Assembly: GCA_963580285.1 (NCBI GenBank)
Contig: OY757013.1
Coordinates: 153,439,900-153,503,899 of the forward strand
Length of the DNA: 64,000 bases
Direction: 5' to 3'
Source of the DNA: Lucinisca nassula
Lineage: Eukaryota > Mollusca > Bivalvia > Lucinida > Lucinidae
Shown: positions 56,411 through 64,000 of the stretch, one piece after another
Layout of the letters: every line of letters begins with the position of its first letter
Position numbering within the stretch: position 1 is the stretch's first letter
Position numbers and translations under genes: made by a program
Notes under the pieces: model-generated
What the model was told of the DNA's origin: nothing
The model's input: the letters and a program-made list of their open reading frames with translations, nothing else
Database searches by the model: none

Positions 56411-56724
56411 AGTACTAATAGAAGGTGATGGTAGAAAACTGTTAGTTTTTACACTGGGTCATTTCATTATCTTTTTTTTTTTTTTTTTAATTTTAAAAAC
56501 AGTCAATGGTTATGTATGATTGTAGTAACGCGAGGAGCAGACATATGAAATGTTAAAAAAAGGAGAATCGAACGGTACATGTTGCGAATCCCTTCTTCTT
56601 GTGTCAATGAGAATACTTCTGGAGACAATTACATACATATATAGACTCTAGCAAACAAGATAATTTACTCACTGGCAACACTCTATATATACGTGCTAGC
56701 AAATGGCTTTCTTACACCAACGGC
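56411..56724. other. No clear feature
   Basis: AT-rich sequence with a T run at 56472-56488; no supported gene. Confidence 0.4.
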
Positions 56725-57030
56725 CCCCGCCCACAGGGGCTTGAAGAAATATATGGGTTGCATGATGCTTCCACGCAGAGCTGAATCCGACCCGCACACT
56801 AGTACTGGTAAATCGCTTAGAGGATCTAAGCCTGTCCAGGAACCGCGGTGCGAGGCAGACCGTCCATGCTAATAAACCCTATTGGTTTCATTGGGTGACA
56901 GGGCTTGAGATGTCATTTCATCTCAATGTCGGGTAAAAGTCCCACAAAATTAGAAGCAACGTCTCCAAAATGACCTTTACAGTGTTGACGGGGACGTTAA
57001 ACCACAAATCAAACAAACAAAATACCTTAC
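56725..57030 (+). mobile_element. SINE2 complete copy
   Basis: GCCCCCGCCCACAGGGGCTT to GACGGGGACGTTAAACCACA then AATCAAACAAACAAA. Among the best preserved copies. Confidence 0.9.
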
Positions 57031-57324
57031 ACCAATATTCCGGGACACTGGCTGTTTTTTATCCGAGGCTTCGATCACAAGTTTAAAAGTTTGTTGGTTG
57101 CTATTTTTTGTCAAGTGTTTGAAAGACGCCCGTCGGCCAAGTGAAACCTGGATTAAACAAGAGGGCCATTATGGCCCTGGAACGCTCACCTGATCCGAAT
57201 TGTACAGATAAAGTGGTAGGTAAAATGAGGTGGAGTGGGTGGTTTGAGCCATTTTGGTTGAGAGTGACCAAAGGAACATTCCTGTGAAATTATTTCAAAA
57301 TCAGGCTACCTATTTAGAAGTACA

Positions 57325-57605
57325 TCACGTGAACAAGTCCGTGAAATGAAGACCCCTCTAAACCCCACTTCATATAGAGAACACTGGGGTTACGGGGTGG
57401 GGTTATACATTATTTTTCATATTTCTGCTCAAAGACATAGGTTGTGAGTACTCGTTAGAACCGCCTCATTAAGGCAGTTCTAACGAGCACCCATAACCTA
57501 TGTTTTGATCATTGTTAAAAAAAATATCACGGATTTTCATCAGAAAAATAGCCATTTTGGGATGTTGAAAATGCACTATTTCGTATGGGTGTGTTATCGT
57601 AATGA
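57325..57605. mobile_element. Larger hairpin-B MITE, copy a
   Basis: CACGTGAACAAGTCCGTGAA at the left, AACCCCACTTCATATAGAGA, the hairpin (57415-57525: GTTGTGAGTACTCGTTAGAA and complement), ATAGCCATTTTGGGATG and GGTGTGTTATCGTAATG at the right. Shows that the hairpin is the middle of an element of about 280 bp. Confidence 0.7.
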
Positions 57606-57844
57606 GAAGTCAGTTTAAAGCTTGTTTATTGTTCGTTTTGTGGCTTTTATGTTCAGTGGAGCGAAACTATTTTGAGCAATTTGTCAGAGGGTCACCCATG
57701 GAACATTCCTTCCAAATTATTTTCGTTCTGCATGAGGATGAAGTCTTTTCAAAGTTCCCTTCTAAAGAGCTGACTTATATGTTACTATCTGGACATTTTC
57801 CGGACATTGAGGGTCATGTACTAGTGCATGGAGATGAATTTGCT

Positions 57845-58140
57845 CAGCATCGCGTGAACAAGTCCGTAAAATGCCCCCCCCCCCCCCTCCCCCCCGCCCC
57901 CACCTTAACCCCCCTTTATAAGGAGAAAACTGGGGTATACATTATTTTTCTTATTTCTGCTCCAAGACATAGGTTGTGGGTACTCGTTAGAGCCGCCTTA
58001 CTGAGGCGGTTCTAAAGAGCACCCTCAACCTATGTTTTGAACATTTATATAGTAAATATCAAGGCTTTTTATCAGAAAACTAGCCGTTTTGGAGATGTGA
58101 AAAATGCTCTATGTCACACGGATGAGTTATCGTAATGGTC
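57845..58140. mobile_element. Larger hairpin-B MITE, copy b
   Basis: Same order as copy a: GCGTGAACAAGTCCGTAAAA, a C run, CCCCTTTATAAGGAG, the hairpin at 57944-58048, TAGCCGTTTTGGAGATG and GATGAGTTATCGTAATGG. Only about 240 bases beyond copy a in the same orientation. Confidence 0.7.
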
Positions 58141-59737
58141 TAACTTACAATGCCTCACTGTGACAATTGGCGGGGGGGGGGGGGGGGGGGTGCATGGGGG
58201 CAAGAATTGTCATAAAATGCTAGACATATGAGTCATTGGTTCTTTTTGACAGTACAGAGCTAACTTGTATGTCACTATCTGGGCATATTGTGGACATTGA
58301 GAGTCATGCAGGTCCTAGTGCAACAGAGGGGAATAAAGAGGCTCAGTTTTACTAATAATGCCACATGGTGACAAAGGGAGGGTGGTTATGTGTCAGTGGT
58401 TCCCTTTGACAATACAGAGCTCGGTACCATGTGGACATTGAGGGTCAGGTCTTAGTGCAGCAGAAGGAGATGAACCGGCTCAGCCTTAACCCTATATAAA
58501 ACCAGTGGGCTCCGGGCAGGTCCAGTTTTGACCCCGATGGGGTTTTAAGTTGGACAATATTGGTAGAGGGCAACTAGAGGACGTTTCATTCAAAATATCA
58601 CTGACTTGGACCTTCTGGTTTCAGACGAGAAGGTATTTAAAGGTATTCAGTATGTAAGTCTGTGTGAAACCGGTGGGCCCTGAGGCGGGGCCATTTTTGA
58701 CTCCAGGGCTTTGATTTGAATAATCTTGGTAGAGTTCACCCGGATGAAACTTCTAGCAAAATATCAAAGACCTGGGCATTGGGGGTTTTAGAAGAACATT
58801 TTAAAGGTTTTACATATATGTTAACGTAAAACCGGCGGGGCCTGAGGCGGGGCAACCTTTGGCCCCACGTAATGGCACTGTCCCACTCCACCCAGGTGTA
58901 AATGGGTAGCAGTGGTCTAAAAGCCACTGCCTCTCTCTCTCTCGCGCGCGTGAAAACACCCGGAATGAGTGTTCGAGAGCGATTCAATAAGCTTAAAGCT
59001 TTCATCGCAATCGAACTAAAATAAATTAGTATAAACTAGTATAAACTAACCTTTGGCCCCAGGGCTATAATTTACACAGCATAGTAGAGGACAACAAGAT
59101 GAAGCATCATACCACATATCAAAAACCTGGGCCTTCTGGTTTCAGACAAGAAGCGTTTTAAATGCTTTCCATATGTAAGCCAAAATAAAACCAGTGGGCC
59201 CCAGGGCAGGGCCATTTTTGACTCAAGGGCTATAATTTGAACAATCTTAGTAGAGGTTTACTAGATGAATCTTCACACCAAATATCAAAGACCTGGGCCT
59301 TGCGTTTTCAGAAAAGTTTTTTTTAAAGATTTTCTCTATATATCCCAATGTAAGGCCAAAGGGCACCGGGGGGGGGGGGGGGGGGGGGGGCAATAAGAAG
59401 ATTTTTGAAGATTTTCCTGCGAGATGTCTATGTAAAACCAGTGGGCTACAGGGCGGGGGCATTGTTTGGTCACAGGGCTATAATTCTAACAATCTTGATA
59501 GAGGTCCACTAGACGCAGCTTCATATCAAACACCTCAGCCTCCTGGTTTCTGACAAGAAGATTTTCAAAGGGTTTCCCTATATACGTCAATGTAAAACCA
59601 AAAGGCCCCGGGGCGGGGGCATTTTTGGCCCCAGGGCTATAATTTGAAGTCGGAAAGTCCATTGGTCTCATAGTATGGCCATTTCATCACAATGTTAGGT
59701 AACAGTACAACGAAATTCGAAGCACGTCTATACACTT

Positions 59738-60045
59738 GTTTATTTGTTTGATTTCAGGTTTAACGCCCCGTCAACACTTTTTAGGTCATTTTGGAGAATT
59801 CGCTTCCAATTTGTCGGACTTTTACCCGACAATGAGATGAAATGGCAACTCAGCCTCTGCCGCGCAATGCAACCAATATAGTTTATATGCATGGATGGTC
59901 CAACTCGCACCACTTTTCCTGGGCAGGCTTAGAATCGGAACCTTTAAGCTGTCTACCAGTACTCATGCTCGGCCGATTTCAGCTCTGCGTGGAAGCATCA
60001 TGCAGCCCAATCTGTTTCCTCATGCCCCGGTGGGCGGGGCCGTTA
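59738..60045 (-). mobile_element. SINE2 copy
   Basis: TTGTTTGATTTCAGGTTTAA to GCAGCCCAATCTGTTTCCTC and GGTGGGCGGGGCC. It is followed at 60050-60080 by a stray plus-strand SINE2 end (GACGGTAACGTTAAACGTCA). Confidence 0.85.
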
Positions 60046-60334
60046 TACAGTCTTGACGGTAACGTTAAACGTCAAATCAAACAAATCAAATACACCTCAG
60101 TAAAAAAAGGGGGAACTATTCATATATAGAAGAAGAGGAAACAAAATCTGATATTTTCTGACCTCGGCTCAAAAAAACAAAACAAAACAAAAAAAAAAAA
60201 AAAAAAAAAAAACACCCACCGCCCGGAATAGATATGTATTACCCCGTACTATAAACATTAAGATTCAGGATTTTAAGTTATAAAGTCATATTTTCTTGAT
60301 GGTTCACAGAAATATGTCCATGCAACAGTGAATC

Positions 60335-60640
60335 GGCCCCGCCCATTGGGCTTGAAGACATATGGGCTGTACGATGCTTCCACGCAGAGCTGAATCCGAC
60401 CCGTACACGAGTACTGGTAAACCACTTAGAGGATCTAAGCCTGCCCAAGCAAAGCGATGCGCACGAGTCGGACCGCCCATGCTTAAAAGCCCTATTGGTT
60501 TCATTGGGCGAAAGGGCTGGAGATGTCATTTCATCTCAATGTCGGGTAAAAGTCCCACAAAATTGGAAGCAACGTCTCCTAAAATGTCCTTTACAGTGTT
60601 GACGGGGACGTTAAACCTTAAATCAAACAAACAAACAAAA
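60335..60640 (+). mobile_element. SINE2 complete copy
   Basis: GGCCCCGCCCATTGGGCTTG to GACGGGGACGTTAAACCTTA then AATCAAACAAACAAA. An A run lies upstream at 60186-60211. Confidence 0.9.
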
Positions 60641-60644
60641 CAAA

Positions 60645-61179
60645 ACTTCTCTCTATCTGTAGTATAGCAAGTCGTAGTATTCCATTCATACTGTCAACTC
60701 ATTCATTGAATTATTAATCCGCGATCTTTTTGAGCGAGTTCAGTTGATGTACTGGAGTTAACAAGAGTTGACTTGCTCCAAAACGCGCCGTGTAGGAATA
60801 TTGCGAAGGCTAGAGTTAGCTTGGTATGAGAGTTGGAAGCCTTGCCTAGTAACAACGAATACGGTGGAAGTTGGAAAATTGTAAGTTAAATGCAATCCGA
60901 AAATCGATTATTTCCAACTATATGAAATTTTGGCCACGTGTACGAAAAATCACTTCCAACTTGAAAACATGTTTATACTTTCGATTTACTCGAGTGCAAA
61001 CGATGACATTTTCTTGACGTCAGTATAGTACTGAATCTGAATCGTTACTGGTGACGCATCAAATGACATTTGATGCTTCCTGTCGCTTCTAATTGGGGGA
61101 TTGTGAAGTGGGGCGGGCGAGGGGGTGGGGGGAATCATTGTACAACTTTGTACAAGAGTAGGCCTACTGTCTCCCCTAC
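60645..61179. other. No recognised gene
   Basis: Non-repetitive by my reading, with AGTTAACAAGAGTTGACTTGC at 60758 echoed inversely near 61600 and a LINE-B-tail-like TGAATCGTTACTGGTGACGC at 61038. Confidence 0.4.
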
Positions 61180-61960
61180 TTTTCTTGTGTTAACATTGGT
61201 TGGACAACTGAACTCGCTCAAAGCAATCTAGGTCATGACAAAGATGCGAATCGAGACCAATTTGAACCATAGGGTTAATTTTATGGCATTTTACTCTAAA
61301 GTTAGAAGTTTGTGTAATTGGTTTCCTCAGTTTGACACTTTGCGTATCATTTTCACTTGTCAAATGATACATGCGCGTCTATTGATAGATATATGGAGGC
61401 TTTTTTTTCTTGAAGCATAGGAGTGATTCGACATCGAGGGGCGCCAGTGTCGATTGACATAAGAAGGTGAGACCTGAAAGGTCATCACCTTCTAATAAGT
61501 TTATATTCATTTCTTAATTAACCTACGATTATCCCCCTGCCGTCGTGTTTTTGCTCTTGCTAGACAGAACTCCCAACTCCCAAAGCAAGCTTGATTGAAC
61601 TCAAGTTAACTCTAATAGTGCGGCACGAGCCATAACCCGCGTGTTTTGGTGTAACCCTAGAAAGTCAACCGAACTCGCTCTTAATAACTAGGCCAGGTCA
61701 GCTCCGAAACGAGACCAATTTCAAATCTAGATCCATTTTATGACATTTAACTCTGATTTCATTGTTTGTGTATTTTGCATCCACAGTTTTTTCAATCTGC
61801 ATATTATTTTCACATATCAAATGATACAGGCGCGTCTCTTCTCTGATTTATGAGGACCTATTTTTCTTGAAACAGAGGAGTGATGCGGTATCAAGGGAAT
61901 TCTTTGGAGTGTTGCCATAAGAAGGTGAGACCTTAAAGGTCATCACCTTCTAAAAATAGA
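61180..61960. repeat. Two direct repeats of about 310 bp, each ending in the same hairpin
   Basis: Copies 61185-61497 and 61650-61955 share GAACTCGCTC, CGAGACCAATTT, TCAAATGATACA.GCGCGTCT, AGGAGTGAT and end with the stem AAGAAGGTGA / TCACCTTCT around GACCTGAAAGGTCA. The offset is about 460 bases. Confidence 0.8.
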
Positions 61961-61984
61961 TAAACACCAACAATTTGCTTTAAA

Positions 61985-62400
61985 TACCAATTCCTCCAAA
62001 ATCCTTGGGCCATTTTCAATCAAACTCCATAGGAATGTTGCTTAGGTGACCCTCTATTGAAGTAAGTTAAATCGCTCCGCTCAAATGAACAAGATGGCGC
62101 CAGAGCTAAAATAGAAATATTTAAGCGACAACTGCCTATACCCTTGGGCCAATTTCATTCAAGCTTCATATGTAATTTGCGCCGATAACCTTGTAACAAA
62201 ATAACTAAAATGGCTCCACTCCGTTGAACAAAAATAGAAAAAAAAATCTTTAAACAACAACTCCCCTTAAGCCCTTTGACCATTTTGAATCAAACTTCAT
62301 AGGAATGTTGCTTAGGTGAACTGCTACCAAATAAGCTAAAACGGTTCTACTCAGATGAGCCAAATGGTGTCAGATTTAAACGCAAAGCCTTTTCAAAATT
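61985..62400 (-). repeat. Pearl-like tandem units (reverse)
   Basis: CATAGGAATGTTGCTTAGGT, AGTTAAATCGCTCCGCTC and GATGGCGCCAGAGCTAAAAT repeat about three times; same family as 4268-5293. Confidence 0.8.
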
Positions 62401-62569
62401 TTATAGACGTCATTCTGATTTAATTTCAAAATTCAATACTGGACTTAAATCTCTTCTGCAACAAGGTCTATCGGAACCCGAATATATGGTGACTTAGTGT
62501 ATACATTCAGAAAACTATATAACCACAATGACTTCAGCGCCCAATTTTGTAAAACACTCTTCGATATAA

Positions 62570-62870
62570 AAAGAATGGTAACAACATAAATGTTATACGA
62601 TAAACTGCATGTATGGTAGTTAACCCAATCGCGGTTGATAATTTTGCTTCCCTCTTTCATTGCATGCCGATGGGTCAGGCCTCCGACTCTATGAAGGTTC
62701 CAGCGTAAAGGCTTGCTGAGAATTAGATTCTAATTCTATGTAATTTTGGTTGGTCCCTGATGCTCTGTCTCTGGTCGGGCCCATCGGAGTCTAACTGTTG
62801 GTTTTCTTTTACTCCAGCATTTTAGTAGGTTCTTGCTGTCGAGTCCTCATCGTTGTTTCATCTCTGTGGT
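62570..62870. repeat. Dispersed repeat R1, second copy
   Basis: ACATAAATGTTATACGATAA, TTTTGCTTCCCTCTTTCAT and TCTAACTGTTGGTTTTC keep the order of 25641-25930. Confidence 0.55.
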
Positions 62871-63034
62871 TGTTTGATTTTTTTTTTGTGTTCACGGAGA
62901 TGTTGCACTGATGAGTTAGGAGGCCTTCATGCGGACTGAACAAATTATTTGTCTAAATCGCGACGGAAGTAAGGGCGAGGATTGTGGCCACGTAAAAGCG
63001 ATTTAAGCCCTCATTGGAATTCGTTTCACTAACC

Positions 63035-63200
63035 GTTCCAAGGCGGTTCTTCTGTCGCGGTTTATTTTGTTATGGTTTGTCTTTGAGAGTTTGCATCACT
63101 TGTATTATTTTGTTTTAGATAACCAATTGGCCATTTTGTGGGAAAGTAACTATCCTTTTGGCTTTTCACTATTGATGTTTCCATTAGGGTCTGTTGTTTC
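63035..63200. repeat. Dispersed repeat R2, second copy
   Basis: GCGGTTCTTCTGTCGCGG through CCTTTTGGCTTTTCACTATT matches 785-965. Confidence 0.6.
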
Positions 63201-63294
63201 ATGTTTGTGTTTCTTTCCCTTTGATGTCTTTGATGGGAGCTGTGGGTTGATTGTATCGATTCCTGATCATTGCATTCACTTCTATTTTTTTTTA

Positions 63295-63700
63295 AATAGA
63301 TAAACATCAACATTTTGTTTAAAAATGCCAACTCCTCTTTAACCTTTAAGTCAATTTCAATCGAACTTCATAGGAATGTTGCTTAGGTGATCATCTACCA
63401 GAATAGCTAAAATCGTTCTGCCCCGATGAACACGATGGCCACCAGATCTAAAAATAGAAAAAAATTTAAACGACAACTCCTCCTTTACCATTGAGATAAT
63501 GACATTGAAACTTCATAGGAATGTTGCATCGGTGACCCTCTACCAAAATAACTGAAACGGTTTCGTTCCTATGAACAAGGTGGCCACTGGAGCTAAAATT
63601 TAAAAAAAGCTTTCAATGACAATTTCTCCTAAACCATTGGACCAATTTCACTCAAATGTCATAGAAATGTTGCTTAGGTGACCCTCTACAGAAATAGCTA
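63295..63700 (-). repeat. Pearl-like tandem units (reverse)
   Basis: Three units with CATAGGAATGTTGCTTAGGT, CTACCA.AATAGCTAAAA and GGCCACCAGATCTAAAAATA. Confidence 0.8.
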
Positions 63701-64000
63701 ACCGTTTTGCTGGATTTTTCTCTGATCATACAGTAGATCATATGATTTCATATGCTCAGCCACATGTGATGCAATGATAAGCTCAAGGAGGACCTTACAC
63801 AGTATGCATGTGAAAGAAATCGGTCTGTAGTTAGCAGCCAATGATTCGTCCCCTCTTTGAAGATCGATGTAACAAGGGCTAGGCACCAATCTGCCGGAGG
63901 CCTGCCTGTCGAGACCGCTCAAACAATATTGCAGTATTGGTGCTATCCCTTCTGCAAGCTGCTTCAGCAAAAGGAGTTTTAATTTGTCAGCACCAGCTCC
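63701..64000 (-). pseudogene. LINE RT fragment at window edge
   Basis: Minus strand: GADKLKLLLLKQLAEGI then an in-frame run with AANYRPISFTCILCKVLLEL, AEHMKSYDLLYDQ, the NYRP/TC box of a CR1-like RT. It is cut at 63700 by tandem repeats; its 5' part lies outside the window. Confidence 0.75.

Larger units (their letters stand above)
57155..59670 (+). repeat. Pearl-like element with about 190 bp units, interrupted by MITEs
   Basis: Left end AAACAAGAGGGCCATTATGG. From 58480 on, units share GACCTGGGCCTTCTGGTTTC, CAGACAAGAAG, AAAACCAGTGGGCCC and CAGGGCTATAATTTGAAC, as at 16560-17350. Runs of G at 58171 and 59368 and of C at 57877. No right-end hairpin recognised. Confidence 0.7.

Noticed and set aside
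57602..58015. 137-codon frame as a gene with a signal-like N-terminus
   Set aside because: It runs through a C homopolymer and into a hairpin MITE; hydrophobic start is composition, no homologous domain seen.
61461..61493. Histone-type 3' stem-loop
   Set aside because: Stem length and loop differ from the conserved histone element and no histone frame lies nearby.

Overview
The window is animal nuclear DNA, most likely from a bivalve mollusc. The evidence is a spliced ribosomal-protein gene with a 5'-TOP leader, tRNA-headed SINEs, CR1/Jockey-like LINEs, Tc1/mariner, hAT-like, piggyBac-like and THAP-encoding DNA elements, and many arrays of 130-330 bp tandem units of the Pearl/DINE type described from bivalves. 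I cannot name the species.

The one host gene I can assemble end to end is RPL24 (60S protein eL24), on the minus strand in five exons between 40536 and about 18330: exon 1 (40507-40536, 5'-TOP leader plus ATG AA), exon 2 (40301-40376), exon 3 (24761-25008), exon 4 (21729-21780) and exon 5 (18370-18450, stop, then AATAAA at 18347-18352). All junctions are GT/AG and phases agree, giving about 153 residues. Intron 2 is 15.3 kb and filled with transposons. An open RNase H frame with its full catalytic set starts at the exon 2 splice donor.

Layout: 0-3 kb holds LINE fragments. 3.5-18 kb is mostly tandem-repeat families (periods about 130-331 bp) with a broken Tc1 element and MITEs; two perfect oestrogen-response-type palindromes lie at 3570 and 3696. 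18-40.5 kb is RPL24. Within its intron 2 (26.7-35.9 kb) one Pearl-like element was entered by a 4 kb piggyBac-like element (TTAA), a 1.5 kb hAT-like element (6-8 bp duplication) and a 1.4 kb Tc1/mariner-type element (TA). 36-39 kb has SINEs, a LINE tail and a THAP exon bracketed by 20 bp inverted repeats. 41-43 kb is a 5'-truncated LINE with an open 612-codon reverse transcriptase frame. 44-47.6 kb has a second THAP exon and a fuller but broken copy of that LINE. 50.2-52.3 kb is an unusual block bounded by two arrays of a palindromic 16-mer. 53-55 kb holds compound tetranucleotide microsatellites. 56-64 kb is again tandem repeats, SINEs and LINE pieces.

The most striking structure not explained by any single family is a hairpin module of about 65 bp (arms starting GCAAACAGTG) found at the centre of several otherwise different MITE families and expanded into a satellite inside the 4 kb piggyBac-like element. 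Apart from RPL24 and possibly the two THAP exons, I see no genes working together: the window is an accumulation of nested mobile DNA.
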